Shown here: in pieces, positions 43,277-52,256 of the stretch | Numbering within the stretch: position 1 is the first letter of the stretch | How the letters are laid out: the number at the start of each line of letters is the position of its first letter | NCBI GenBank assembly: GCA_052118065.1 | Contig: JBQKHY010000004.1 | Span: forward strand, 1-64,000 | Source: Ruminococcoides sp052118065 | GTDB taxonomy: Bacteria > Bacillota > Clostridia > Oscillospirales > Acutalibacteraceae | Direction: 5' to 3' | DNA length: 64,000 nucleotides | Notes under the pieces: model-generated | Database searches by the model: none | What the model was told of the DNA's origin: nothing | Seen by the model: only the letters and a program-made list of their open reading frames with translations | Position numbers and translations under genes: made by a program

Positions 43277-44035
43277 ATGTTGACACAAGAAAGATTTAAC
43301 ACAATTCTAAATTTACTAGAAGAAAAAGGAGCTGTTACAGTTCAAGAATTATCAGAAGTTTTAGGTACTTCTGAATCAACAGTCAGACGAGATTTAAACA
43401 CACTTAATGAACAAGGAAAACTTGAAAAGGTTCATGGTGGTGCCACATTAAAGAAATCTGACGATGGATTTGTAAACACAGAGGATGACTTTGTTACAAA
43501 GTCACATCTTCATTCTCAAGAAAAAGAAAACATAGCAAAGTACGCAGCGTCACTTATAAAAGATGATGATTTTGTTTACATTGATGCCGGTACTACAACA
43601 GAAAAGCTAATTAAGTATTTACCTGAAAATATCAAAGCAACATTTGTTACTAACGGTATTGTTCATGCAAAAAGCTTAGTTAGAAAAGGTCTCAGAGCAT
43701 TTGTTACTGGTGGAGAGTTAAAACTAATTACAGAAGCTATCATTGGTGTTACTGCTATTGAAGAACTTAACCGATATAACTTCTCAAAATGTTTCCTTGG
43801 TACTAACGGAATTTCTAAGGCAAACGGTTTTACAACACCTGACATTGATGAAGCAATGATAAAAAACAAAGCTCACGAAAAAAGCTATGTTACTTATATT
43901 CTTGCAGACCACAGTAAATTTAACAGAGTGTTTTCTGTTTCTTTTGGAGAGATGTCAAATTCTTGCATCATTACAGACAAACTTACAGATAATAGCTACA
44001 AAGACTTAGCTGTAATTAAGGAGGTAGATGGATGA
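43277..44035 (+). CDS. fruR: DeoR/GlpR-family transcriptional regulator (FruR-like)
   Basis: Repressor of 252 residues. The N-terminal winged helix-turn-helix is the DeoR signature (VQELSEVLGTSESTVRRDLNTL). The C-terminal sugar-phosphate sensor domain has FVYIDAGTTTEKLIKYL and ILADHSKF. As first gene of an operon with fruK and fruA it most likely responds to fructose-1-phosphate and regulates its own operon. Its stop overlaps fruK by 4 bases. Confidence 0.9.
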   Translation: MLTQERFNTILNLLEEKGAVTVQELSEVLGTSESTVRRDLNTLNEQGKLEKVHGGATLKKSDDGFVNTEDDFVTKSHLHSQEKENIAKYAASLIKDDDFVYIDAGTTTEKLIKYLPENIKATFVTNGIVHAKSLVRKGLRAFVTGGELKLITEAIIGVTAIEELNRYNFSKCFLGTNGISKANGFTTPDIDEAMIKNKAHEKSYVTYILADHSKFNRVFSVSFGEMSNSCIITDKLTDNSYKDLAVIKEVDG

Positions 44036-44934
44036 TTTACACAGTTACCTTCAACCCTGCAATTGACTATGTTGTTGAGTTAGTAAGTTTTAACATTGGA
44101 GAAATTAACCGTACTACTAGAGAATATATGAACCTTGGTGGTAAGGGTGTTAATGTATCCAGAGTTCTAACAAACCTAGAAGTTCCAAATGTTGCTCTTG
44201 GTTTTGTTGCCGGATTTACAGGTGATGCACTAAGATCAGGACTTGAAAGAATGGGTGTTAAAACCGACTTCATCAGCCTTGAAGAGGGTAACACAAGAAT
44301 CAATGTAAACATTAAAGGTGTTGAAGAAACCGATATTAATGCCAGAGGACCGGAAATTCCAAACTCTGCAATTGATGAACTATTTAAAAAGCTTGATAAT
44401 CTCCAGTCAGGCGACACACTTGTACTTGCCGGTTCAATTCCAACCTCTCTCCCAAATGATATGTATGAGAGAATTATGGAAAGACTATACGGCAAGGGCA
44501 TAAGATTTGTTGTTGATGCTACTCGTGATTTACTTGTTAAGTCACTAAAGTATGAACCATTTCTAATCAAGCCAAATAATCACGAACTTGGTGAAATCTT
44601 TGGACTTGAACTTACAACAGACAATGAAATTATCTACTATGCCAGAGAGCTAAAGAAACAAGGTGCAAAAAATGTACTTATTTCTATGGCAGGTGACGGT
44701 GCAATTCTTGTTGATGAAAATGATGTGGCACACAAGATTGGTACACCAAAAGGTAAGGTCAAGAACTCTGTTGGTGCCGGTGACTCAATGGTTGCCGGAT
44801 TCTGTGCCGGATACCTTGAAAAAGGTGACTACAAATATGCTTTAAGAATGGGTACTGCAGCAGGTAGTGCTTCAGCCTTTTCAGAAAGTCTGGCTACAAA
44901 ACAGGAAGTAATAGATTTACTCAATAAAATCTAA
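44032..44934 (+). CDS. fruK: 1-phosphofructokinase
   Basis: PfkB-family sugar kinase of 300 residues that converts fructose-1-phosphate, made by the PTS, into fructose-1,6-bisphosphate. MIYTVTFNPAIDYVVEL and GGKGVNVSRVL are typical of the FruK/LacC group; the catalytic anion-hole motif is VGAGDSMVAGF near the C-terminus. Overlap with fruR and the next gene fruA define its substrate. Tagatose-6-phosphate kinase (LacC) is the main alternative and is less likely here. Confidence 0.94.
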   Translation: MIYTVTFNPAIDYVVELVSFNIGEINRTTREYMNLGGKGVNVSRVLTNLEVPNVALGFVAGFTGDALRSGLERMGVKTDFISLEEGNTRINVNIKGVEETDINARGPEIPNSAIDELFKKLDNLQSGDTLVLAGSIPTSLPNDMYERIMERLYGKGIRFVVDATRDLLVKSLKYEPFLIKPNNHELGEIFGLELTTDNEIIYYARELKKQGAKNVLISMAGDGAILVDENDVAHKIGTPKGKVKNSVGAGDSMVAGFCAGYLEKGDYKYALRMGTAAGSASAFSESLATKQEVIDLLNKI

Positions 44935-44956
44935 ATTATAAACAGGAGGTAAAATT

Positions 44957-46927
44957 ATGAGGATTGTTGATTTACTCAAAAAGGATTGTATCGAACTTGG
45001 CGTTAAGCTAAATTCAAAATCTGAAGCAATTGACAAACTAGTAGATTTGCACAACAAAGCCGGTAATCTTGTTGATGCTAAGGTCTACAAAGAAGGAATT
45101 TTGGCAAGAGAAGCCGGAGGAACTACAGCTATTGGTGACGGAATTGCAATTCCTCACGCAAAGAGTGAAGCTGTTAAAGAACCTGCTCTTGCAGTAGTAA
45201 CTGTACCTGATGGTGTTGATTATGAGGCTATGGACGGTAAGCCTTCTAATCTAATCTTTATGATTGCAGCACCAAATGACGGTGATGTACATCTTGAAGT
45301 TTTAGCAAGACTAATGACAATGCTAATGGACGCTGACTTTAAGAACAAGTTACTCAACGCTCCAAATAAGGACGCTTTTCTAAAGGCAATTGATGAATTT
45401 GAAAAAGTAAAATACCCTGACGAACCTGCTAAAAAGGAACAGAAAGACGGTTACAGAATTCTTGCTGTAACAGCTTGTCCTACAGGTATCGCCCACACTT
45501 ATATGGCTGCTGAAGCTCTTGAAAAAGCCGGTAAAGAAATGGGTATTCCTCTAAAGGCAGAAACTAACGGCTCAGGTGGTGCTAAGAACATTCTTACAAA
45601 GAAAGAAATTGAAGAATGTGACGGTATCATTGTTGCTGCCGATAAGAATGTTGAAATGGCTCGTTTTGACGGTAAGCCTGTTATTTCAACTAAGGTTGCT
45701 GACGGTATTCACAAGCCAAAGGAACTTATTAAAAAAATCGAAAGTGGTCAAGTTCCTATTTATCATCATCATGGCGGAGCTGCTGCTTCAAGTGATGAAA
45801 TTGAAGGTGAAAGCTTTGGTAGAAAGCTTTATAAACACCTAATGAACGGTGTTTCACATATGCTACCATTCGTTGTAGCCGGTGGTCTATTTATTGCAGT
45901 TGCATTCTTAATTGATACAATCTGTGGTTATGGTGGTTCAGGTAGTGACCAATTTGGTACAATGACTCCTGTATCTGCTTTCTTAAAAACAATCGGTGGT
46001 GTTGCATTTAACCTAATGGTTCCAATCCTAGCCGGTTTCATTGCAATGAGTATTGCTGACAGACCCGGTTTGTTAGTTGGTTTAGTAGGTGGTTTCCTAG
46101 CAACAAGTGGTGCAACTTTTGCTAACCCAGGTGCTTTAACAGGTCAAGCTGCTATTGATGCCGGTGTTGCTGCTGCTGTTCCATCAGGTTTCTTAGGTGG
46201 CCTACTTGCCGGTTTCGTAGGTGGTTGGATTATGCTAATGATTGAAAAAGCATGTGACAAACTACCTCATTCACTGGAAGGTATTAAACCTGTTCTTATT
46301 TATCCACTACTTGGTTTAGGTGCTATTGCAGTTATTATGTGTGCTGTTAACCCAATCATGGGCTGGATTAACACAGGTATGACAAATGCACTAACAGCTA
46401 TGAGCAAAACAGAAGGCTTAATGGTTCCTCTATGTGCATTACTTGCAGGTATGATGGCTATTGATATGGGTGGTCCTTTCAACAAGGCTGCTTATGTATT
46501 CGCAACAGGTATGCTTTCAACAGGTACAGATGCTTCTTATATGATTATGGCTGCTGTAATGGTTGGTGGTATGGTACCTCCTATTGCTATTGCTCTATCA
46601 ACAACATTTAACAAAAACAGATGGACTGTAGAAGAAAGAAAGAACGGTACTGTAAACTATATTATGGGTCTATCATTCATTACAGAAGGTGCTATCCCTT
46701 ATGCTGCAGGTCACCCTCTACAGGTTATTCCTGCTTGTATCGTAGGTTCAGCTAGTGCCGGTGCATTATCTGCTCTATTCGGTTGTAAGTTAATGGCTCC
46801 TCACGGTGGTATTTTCGTATTTGCTACAATGTCAGGTACATGGTATTGGTACATTCTTGCTCTAGCAGTTGGTTCATTTATTTCAATGATTCTACTTGCT
46901 CTATTTATGAAGAAGAAATCTAAGTAA
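44957..46927 (+). CDS. fruA: PTS fructose transporter subunit IIABC
   Basis: Fusion permease of 656 residues that imports fructose and phosphorylates it to fructose-1-phosphate. Domain IIA (1-150) has the phosphorylated His67 in AIPHAKS. Domain IIB (about 165-265) has Cys174 in ACPTGIAHTYMAA. Domain IIC (about 290-655) contains roughly nine hydrophobic helices. GGAGG lies 8 bases before ATG. It completes a fruR-fruK-fruA operon, and the phosphate donors HPr and EI follow. Confidence 0.95.
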   Translation: MRIVDLLKKDCIELGVKLNSKSEAIDKLVDLHNKAGNLVDAKVYKEGILAREAGGTTAIGDGIAIPHAKSEAVKEPALAVVTVPDGVDYEAMDGKPSNLIFMIAAPNDGDVHLEVLARLMTMLMDADFKNKLLNAPNKDAFLKAIDEFEKVKYPDEPAKKEQKDGYRILAVTACPTGIAHTYMAAEALEKAGKEMGIPLKAETNGSGGAKNILTKKEIEECDGIIVAADKNVEMARFDGKPVISTKVADGIHKPKELIKKIESGQVPIYHHHGGAAASSDEIEGESFGRKLYKHLMNGVSHMLPFVVAGGLFIAVAFLIDTICGYGGSGSDQFGTMTPVSAFLKTIGGVAFNLMVPILAGFIAMSIADRPGLLVGLVGGFLATSGATFANPGALTGQAAIDAGVAAAVPSGFLGGLLAGFVGGWIMLMIEKACDKLPHSLEGIKPVLIYPLLGLGAIAVIMCAVNPIMGWINTGMTNALTAMSKTEGLMVPLCALLAGMMAIDMGGPFNKAAYVFATGMLSTGTDASYMIMAAVMVGGMVPPIAIALSTTFNKNRWTVEERKNGTVNYIMGLSFITEGAIPYAAGHPLQVIPACIVGSASAGALSALFGCKLMAPHGGIFVFATMSGTWYWYILALAVGSFISMILLALFMKKKSK

Positions 46928-46982
46928 TTAGTATATAATCACAATTTAATAATATAAAACTCAATTTTGACACAATTAAATA

Positions 46983-47011
46983 TTGATAATAATTGACTTA
47001 TATTGTATAAT
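46983..47011 (+). promoter_or_regulatory. ptsH promoter
   Basis: TTGATA (46983-46988) and TATAAT (47006-47011) with 17-base spacing. It gives ptsH a transcript separate from fruA, where no clear terminator follows. Confidence 0.65.
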
Positions 47012-47054
47012 ATTTGTGATGAAAAACTTTTTTAATCAAAGAGGAGAAATTAAA

Positions 47055-47318
47055 ATGGTATCACAAACATTTACTATAACTAATAGTCAGGGTTTCCATA
47101 TGAGACCTGCAGGAACTTTTACATCTGCTATGGGTAAGTACCAAAGCACAGTTACTATCGTTAAAGATGGCAACAGAATTGATGGTAAAAGCATTATGAA
47201 CCTAATTGCTGCTTGTATCAAGTGTGGCACAGAAATCACAGTTGAGATTGAAGGTCCGGACGAAGAAGCTGCAATGAAAGAAGTTGCTGAAATGATTTCA
47301 ACAGGCTTTGGTGAATAA
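47055..47318 (+). CDS. ptsH: PTS phosphocarrier protein HPr
   Basis: HPr of 87 residues. The EI-phosphorylated His15 lies in QGFHMRPAGTF and the regulatory Ser46 in GKSIMNLI, so both PTS transfer and CcpA/HPr-kinase control are possible. I chose ATG 47055 because GAGGAG lies 8 bases upstream and the protein then matches family length; the open frame reaches back to 46983. A terminator separates it from ptsI. Confidence 0.95.
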   Translation: MVSQTFTITNSQGFHMRPAGTFTSAMGKYQSTVTIVKDGNRIDGKSIMNLIAACIKCGTEITVEIEGPDEEAAMKEVAEMISTGFGE

Positions 47319-47340
47319 TTAATCGTTAGTTAAGTACATT

Positions 47341-47381
47341 AGCAGGAGAGTTATTTATTATAATTCTCCTGCTTTTTCTTT
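47341..47381 (+). terminator. Terminator/attenuator between ptsH and ptsI
   Basis: A stem AGCAGGAGA/TCTCCTGCT with a 15-base loop and a T-rich tail ends just before the ptsI ribosome-binding site (AGAGGTG at 47384-47390). Since no separate ptsI promoter is evident, partial termination could set the HPr to EI ratio. Confidence 0.8.
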
Positions 47382-47395
47382 TAAGAGGTGAAATT

Positions 47396-49093
47396 ATGTT
47401 AAAAGGTGTAAACGCATCAGAAGGTATCGGTATTGGTAAAGTAATGCTTATTGAAGAAGTTTCTCTTGATTATGAGAAGAAACAGATTACAGATACTCAA
47501 GCTGAAATTGATAGATATAGAAAAGTTTTTGACGCATATTGTGAAAAAACAGAAAAACAAGCTGAAAACATTAAGAACACTATTGGTGAAAAGGAAGCTG
47601 ACATTATTCTTGGTCACCTACTAATGTTAAAAGACCCTGCAATGAGCAGTTCAATTGAAGGTAATATTTCAAGTGGTTGTTGTGCTGAAGATGCAGTTGC
47701 TCAGGTATGTGATATGTTCATCGGTGTATTTTCAATGGCTGATGATGAACTAACTAAACAGAGAGCATCTGATGTTGAAGATATTAAGAACGGTCTTATT
47801 ACAATGTTACTTGGTAAGGAAGAAGTTGACATTGCCTCTGCCCCATCCGGTACAGTTCTTGTTGCTAAGGACTTAACACCATCAATGACATCTTGTATTG
47901 TGAAAGAAAACATTGTTGGTATTGTAACAGAAGTTGGTGGCAAAACAAGCCACTCTGCAATTCTAGCAAGAGCAATGGAAATTCCGGCTGTACTTTCTGT
48001 TCCTAATGTTATGGAAACATTTGAAAATGGTCAAAAAATTATTGTTGACGGTAGTCATGGTGAAGTAATTGAAAATCCTAGTGATGGTGAAATTGCTATC
48101 TATAGAGAAAAGACCATTGAATACAAAAAAGAAAAAAAAGAACTTAAGAAGTTTATCGGTAAAGAAACAGTAACTGCTGACGGTGTAAAAGTTGAGCTAT
48201 GTTGCAACATTGGTAAACCTGATGATGCTGACGCAGTTCTATCTAAAGACGGTGAAGGTGTTGGTCTATTTAGAACAGAATTCCTATATATGGACAGTTC
48301 ATCTATTCCAACAGAAGAAGAACAATTTGAGGCATATAAGAAAACTGTTCTAAAACTTGGTGACAAACCACTTATCATTCGTACTCTTGATGTTGGTGGT
48401 GACAAGGATATTCCTTATCTTGGTTTATCAAAAGAAGACAATCCGTTTATGGGATTTAGAGCAGTTAGATATTGTCTACACAGAGAAGATGTTTACAAGC
48501 CTCAGCTTAGAGCATTACTGAGAGCAAGTGCTTTTGGTAATATTAAGATTATGATTCCACTTGTAACTTGTATTGATGAAGTTAGAGAAGTTAAGGCTAT
48601 GATTGAAAATATTAAGGCTGAGCTTGACTCTGAAAGCATTGCTTACAACAAGGATATACAAGTTGGTGTAATGGTTGAAACACCTGCTGCATCTCTTATT
48701 GCTGACCTATTGGCAGAAGAAGCTGACTTCTTCTCTATCGGTACTAATGACCTTACAGGTTACACAATGGCAGTTGACAGAGGTAATGCTGATGTAGCTT
48801 ACTTATACTCAGCTTTCCAACCTGCAGTACTAAGAAGTATCAAGAAAATTATTGAAGATGGTAAGGACATTATGGTTGGTATGTGTGGTGAAGCTGCTGC
48901 TGACCCACTACTAATTCCTCTACTACTTGCTTTTGGTCTTGATGAATTTTCAGTTAGTGCAACATCTGTACTAAAGACAAGAAAAATAATCTCTCAGTGG
49001 ACTATTGATGAGGCAAAAGAAGTAGCTGAAAAGGCACTTACACTAAAAACAGAAAGTGAAGTCGTTGAATATTTAACATCTGTTGTAAAGTAA
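47396..49093 (+). CDS. ptsI: PTS Enzyme I (phosphoenolpyruvate-protein phosphotransferase)
   Basis: Enzyme I of 565 residues, the first phosphotransfer step of all PTS sugars, using PEP to phosphorylate HPr. The HPr-binding helices fill about 30-140. His186 in GGKTSHSAILARAMEIPAV is the phosphorylated residue. The PEP-binding barrel has EGVGLFRTEFLYMD and FSIGTNDLTGYTMAVDR, with the catalytic Cys in MVGMCGEAA. ATG follows AGAGGTG. Confidence 0.97.
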   Translation: MLKGVNASEGIGIGKVMLIEEVSLDYEKKQITDTQAEIDRYRKVFDAYCEKTEKQAENIKNTIGEKEADIILGHLLMLKDPAMSSSIEGNISSGCCAEDAVAQVCDMFIGVFSMADDELTKQRASDVEDIKNGLITMLLGKEEVDIASAPSGTVLVAKDLTPSMTSCIVKENIVGIVTEVGGKTSHSAILARAMEIPAVLSVPNVMETFENGQKIIVDGSHGEVIENPSDGEIAIYREKTIEYKKEKKELKKFIGKETVTADGVKVELCCNIGKPDDADAVLSKDGEGVGLFRTEFLYMDSSSIPTEEEQFEAYKKTVLKLGDKPLIIRTLDVGGDKDIPYLGLSKEDNPFMGFRAVRYCLHREDVYKPQLRALLRASAFGNIKIMIPLVTCIDEVREVKAMIENIKAELDSESIAYNKDIQVGVMVETPAASLIADLLAEEADFFSIGTNDLTGYTMAVDRGNADVAYLYSAFQPAVLRSIKKIIEDGKDIMVGMCGEAAADPLLIPLLLAFGLDEFSVSATSVLKTRKIISQWTIDEAKEVAEKALTLKTESEVVEYLTSVVK

Positions 49094-49113
49094 TTTTAAT
49101 AGTAAAACTAACT

Positions 49114-49139
49114 ACGGAGCATATGAAAATATGGTCCGT
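49114..49139 (+). terminator. Hairpin after ptsI
   Basis: ACGGAGCATAT pairs with ATATGGTCCGT except for one central mismatch; loop of four. The T-rich tail is weak (TAATTATTTAA), so termination may be partial. Confidence 0.55.
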
Positions 49140-49213
49140 TAATTATTTAACGAATTTTAATGTTGAAAAACCACATTTTTAGGCTATATTCAATAGAAAA
49201 TGTGAATATTTCA

Positions 49214-49243
49214 TTGACAAAGACTACCCCGTTAGTGTAAAAT
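49214..49243 (+). promoter_or_regulatory. nfnAB promoter
   Basis: TTGACA (49214-49219) and TAAAAT (49238-49243) with 18-base spacing, 38 bases before the start codon. Confidence 0.6.
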
Positions 49244-49280
49244 GAAAGTACGGTATAAAATTATGTTAGGAAGTATACAC

Positions 49281-50123
49281 ATGTACAAAATTGTAAGTAA
49301 ACAGGTGCTTAATCCTACCGTAACTAAGATGGAAATTGAAGCACCACTAGTTGCTAAAAAAGCACAACCAGGTCAGTTTATCATTTTAAGAACTGACGAA
49401 AACGGTGAGAGAATTCCTCTAACTGTTGCTGATTATGACAGAGAAAAAGGTACTGTGACAATCATTTTCCAGATTGTTGGTGCTACTACTAATCAGCTAA
49501 ACTCATTTAACGAAGGGGACTACATTCATGACTTTGTTGGTCCTCTAGGCAAACCAACAGAAACAGAAGGCTTAAAGAAAGTTGCTGTTGTTGGTGGTGG
49601 CGTAGGATGTGCAATTGCATTCCCTATTGCTAAGAAACTTCATGAAATGGGTGCTGAAGTTCACTCAGTAGTTGGTTTTAGAAACAAAGACCTTGTTATC
49701 CTAGAAGATGACTTTAAGAACAATTCTGATGTATTTAAGCTAATGACAGATGATGGTTCTTATGGTGAAAAGGGTCTTGTAACTAATGCTCTTGAAGAAC
49801 TAATCAAAGAAGGCAACCAGTATGATGAAGTTATCACAATTGGTCCACTTATTATGATGAAATTCGTATGTCAGCTAACTAAGAAGTATGATGTAAAAAC
49901 CATTGTATCAATGAACCCAATTATGATTGATGGCACAGGTATGTGTGGTGGTTGCAGACTTACAGTTGGCGGTGAAACAAAGTTCGCTTGTGTTGATGGC
50001 CCTGACTTTGACGGTCACCTTGTTGATTTTGACGAGGCTATGAAGAGAGGTCAAATGTACAAAGAATTTGAAAGACACGCTTACGAAGAAAGTTGTAACC
50101 TTCTAAATAAGGAGGTAAAATAA
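49281..50123 (+). CDS. nfnA: NADH-dependent ferredoxin:NADP oxidoreductase subunit A (NfnA)
   Basis: Flavoprotein of 280 residues of the ferredoxin-NADP reductase fold. The FAD-binding part has GQFIILRTDENGERIPLT; the nucleotide-binding part has VVGGGVGCAIAFPIAKKL; and a C-terminal cysteine cluster for a [2Fe-2S] centre is GTGMCGGCRLTVGGETKFAC in outline. With NfnB it performs electron bifurcation between NADPH, ferredoxin and NAD. ATG 49281 was chosen because AGGAAG lies 7 bases upstream. The gene was often annotated as sulfide dehydrogenase subunit or as a dihydroorotate dehydrogenase electron-transfer protein. nfnB starts 1 base after its stop. Confidence 0.88.
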   Translation: MYKIVSKQVLNPTVTKMEIEAPLVAKKAQPGQFIILRTDENGERIPLTVADYDREKGTVTIIFQIVGATTNQLNSFNEGDYIHDFVGPLGKPTETEGLKKVAVVGGGVGCAIAFPIAKKLHEMGAEVHSVVGFRNKDLVILEDDFKNNSDVFKLMTDDGSYGEKGLVTNALEELIKEGNQYDEVITIGPLIMMKFVCQLTKKYDVKTIVSMNPIMIDGTGMCGGCRLTVGGETKFACVDGPDFDGHLVDFDEAMKRGQMYKEFERHAYEESCNLLNKEVK

Positions 50124-50124
50124 G

Positions 50125-51510
50125 ATGCCAAATATGAAAATCCCAAGAACAGATATGCCACAGCAAGAACCTGCAGTAAGAGCTAAGAACTTCCTAGAAG
50201 TTGCTACAGGCTACACAATGCAGATGGCTCTTGATGAAGCAAGCAGATGCCTACACTGTAAGCACAAGCCTTGTGTAAACGGTTGTCCTGTTAATATTAA
50301 TATTCCTGATTTCATTAAGATGATTACTGAAGAAAACTTTGAAGGTGCTTATCAGGTAATTTCCGAAAGCTCTTCCCTACCTGCAGTTTGTGGTAGAGTT
50401 TGTCCTCAGGAATCTCAATGTGAATCAAAGTGTGTTCGTGGTATTAAGACAGAACCTGTTGCTATCGGCAGACTAGAAAGATTTGTCGCTGACTATCACA
50501 ATGAACACTCAACAGAAAAAATCCAGAAGCCTGAATCAAACGGTCATAAGGTTGCAGTTATCGGTAGTGGTCCTAGTGGTCTAACTTGTGCCGGTGACCT
50601 AGCTAAACTTGGCTATGAAGTTACTATCTTTGAAGCACTACACACAGCAGGTGGTGTTCTACAGTATGGTATCCCTGAATTCAGACTACCAAAGGCTATT
50701 GTTAATAAGGAAGTTGACAACCTAAGAGATTTAGGTGTTAATGTTGAAACTAATATGGTTATCGGTAGAGTTCTTTCTATTGATGAACTAATGGAAGATG
50801 GTTATGAAGCAGTATTCATCGGTAGTGGTGCAGGTCTTCCAAGATTTATGAACATTCCCGGTGAAAACCTAAAGGGTGTTTACTCAGCTAACGAATTCTT
50901 AACAAGAGTTAACCTAATGAAGGCTTATAAAGAAGGTAGCACAACACCAATTATGCACGCTAAGAGAGTTGCAGTTGTTGGTGGTGGTAATGTTGCTATG
51001 GACGCTGCCCGTTCAGCACTAAGACTAGGTGCAGAAGAAGTTAACATTATCTATAGAAGATCTGACGCTGAACTTCCTGCAAGAGCAGAAGAAGTACATC
51101 ACGCTAAAGAAGAAGGTATTATCTTCCGTACACTTACAAACCCTGTTGAAATCCTTGGTGATGATGATGATGCAGTAACAGGCATTAAGTGTGTTGAAAT
51201 GGAACTTGGCGAACCTGATGCAAGTGGTAGAAGAAGACCTATCGTTAAGGAAGGTTCTGAATTTACTATTCCTATGGATTGTGTAATTATGTCTATCGGT
51301 ACATCCCCTAACCCACTAATCAAGTCAACTACAGAAGGTCTTGATACTCAGAAGTGGGGTGGCATTATTGCTGATGAAGATGGTCTAACAAGTCGTCCAT
51401 TCGTATATGCAGGTGGTGACGCAGTAACAGGTGCTGCTACAGTTATCCTAGCTATGGGTGCAGGTAAAAAGGCTGCTGTTGCTATTGACAAAGCTATTAA
51501 GAATAAGTAA
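50125..51510 (+). CDS. nfnB: NfnB / glutamate synthase small-subunit-type oxidoreductase
   Basis: Flavoprotein of 461 residues like the GltD small subunit of glutamate synthase. The N-terminal part binds two [4Fe-4S] clusters (CLHCKHKPCVNGCPV and CGRVCPQESQCESKC). FAD binding is through VIGSGPSGLTCAGDLAKLG, NADPH binding through VVGGGNVAMDAARSALRLG. Because it directly follows nfnA and no GltB large subunit is nearby, the NfnB role in the bifurcating complex is more likely than glutamate synthesis. AAGGAGG precedes the ATG. Confidence 0.9.
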   Translation: MPNMKIPRTDMPQQEPAVRAKNFLEVATGYTMQMALDEASRCLHCKHKPCVNGCPVNINIPDFIKMITEENFEGAYQVISESSSLPAVCGRVCPQESQCESKCVRGIKTEPVAIGRLERFVADYHNEHSTEKIQKPESNGHKVAVIGSGPSGLTCAGDLAKLGYEVTIFEALHTAGGVLQYGIPEFRLPKAIVNKEVDNLRDLGVNVETNMVIGRVLSIDELMEDGYEAVFIGSGAGLPRFMNIPGENLKGVYSANEFLTRVNLMKAYKEGSTTPIMHAKRVAVVGGGNVAMDAARSALRLGAEEVNIIYRRSDAELPARAEEVHHAKEEGIIFRTLTNPVEILGDDDDAVTGIKCVEMELGEPDASGRRRPIVKEGSEFTIPMDCVIMSIGTSPNPLIKSTTEGLDTQKWGGIIADEDGLTSRPFVYAGGDAVTGAATVILAMGAGKKAAVAIDKAIKNK

Positions 51511-51535
51511 TTTATTCTACATATAAAGCTAAAAA

Positions 51536-51564
51536 AAGAGCAATCACAATTGTGGTTGCTCTTT
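51536..51564 (+). terminator. nfnAB terminator
   Basis: The stem AAAGAGCAATCAC/GTGGTTGCTCTTT (one wobble pair) with a T-rich tail. Confidence 0.9.
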
Positions 51565-51593
51565 CTTGTTTATATAGAAATTGATAAAAGTAA

Positions 51594-51617
51594 AACCTCA
51601 TCTAAGAAGATGAGGTT
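51594..51617 (-). terminator. Terminator of the sortase operon
   Basis: A perfect 10-base stem AACCTCATCT/AGATGAGGTT followed by TTTACTTTT on the minus strand. Confidence 0.85.
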
Positions 51618-51623
51618 AATTTT

Positions 51624-52244
51624 TTATTTTGCAAGTGTTACATTAAGTTTGTTATCTACATTTAGTTTAACTACTTTTGTAGATGACTTTTTATTGCTAC
51701 TTTGATACTTTATTGTATAAGTAACTTTGCCTTTCTTAAGTCCTTTAAAAGTAAAAATATATGTTGCACCTTTATTATTGAACTTTACATCAGCACTTAA
51801 GTTTGTAATTGACTTATCTGTACAATGATAAGTATAACTGTAATTAGTTGTTGATGTTGTATTGAGCTTTAGAATATAATTTTTTGGTGGAATTGTTTTA
51901 GTAACATTTTTGTTTTCATCAACAGTGAGGTTAATAGTTTTCTGACTAATTGTCTTTTTCTTTGTACCATACTTTAATGTTGCAACAGCACTTCCCTTTT
52001 GTTTACCTGTAAAGGTAAATGTATACTTACAAGTTGTCTTTGACGCATTCTTTTTCTTTACGGTAAAGCTAACTGCTTTCTTATTGTTTACTGTACAAGT
52101 CCAACTATAACCCTTTGACTTATTAGCGTTTAGGTTTAATGTGTAATTCTTAGGTTTTGTTACTGCACCTGCTGAAACAATAAAAGTTAAAAGACAAAGT
52201 GCTAAAACTAAGAATAATGAAATAATTTTTGAAAACTTTTTCAT
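51624..52244 (-). CDS. Secreted two-repeat protein, possibly chagasin-like
   Basis: Secreted protein of 206 residues, not firmly recognised. Signal peptide (1-28), then two similar repeats (about 31-110 and 120-200). Each begins NYxLxLN and ends in a Gly-Lys turn plus a beta strand (FTGKQKGSAVATLKY, FKGLKKGKVTYTIKY). Repeat 1 has GYSW (45-48), the central motif of chagasin-type inhibitors of cysteine peptidases; repeat 2 has NYSYTY instead. Very basic overall. An I42-like fold is inference; a generic immunoglobulin-like repeat is the alternative. ATG 52244 is chosen because AAGGAG lies 8 bases upstream. Last gene of the sortase operon. Confidence 0.6.
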   Translation of the reverse strand: MKKFSKIISLFLVLALCLLTFIVSAGAVTKPKNYTLNLNANKSKGYSWTCTVNNKKAVSFTVKKKNASKTTCKYTFTFTGKQKGSAVATLKYGTKKKTISQKTINLTVDENKNVTKTIPPKNYILKLNTTSTTNYSYTYHCTDKSITNLSADVKFNNKGATYIFTFKGLKKGKVTYTIKYQSSNKKSSTKVVKLNVDNKLNVTLAK

Positions 52245-52256
52245 AATAAACACTCC

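Noticed and set aside
47055..47318. Crh instead of HPr
   Set aside because: Crh lacks His15; this protein has FHMRPAG with His15 as well as Ser46.
50125..51510. Glutamate synthase small subunit GltD
   Set aside because: No large subunit is nearby, and the partner gene is nfnA; NfnB is the better name although the fold is the same.
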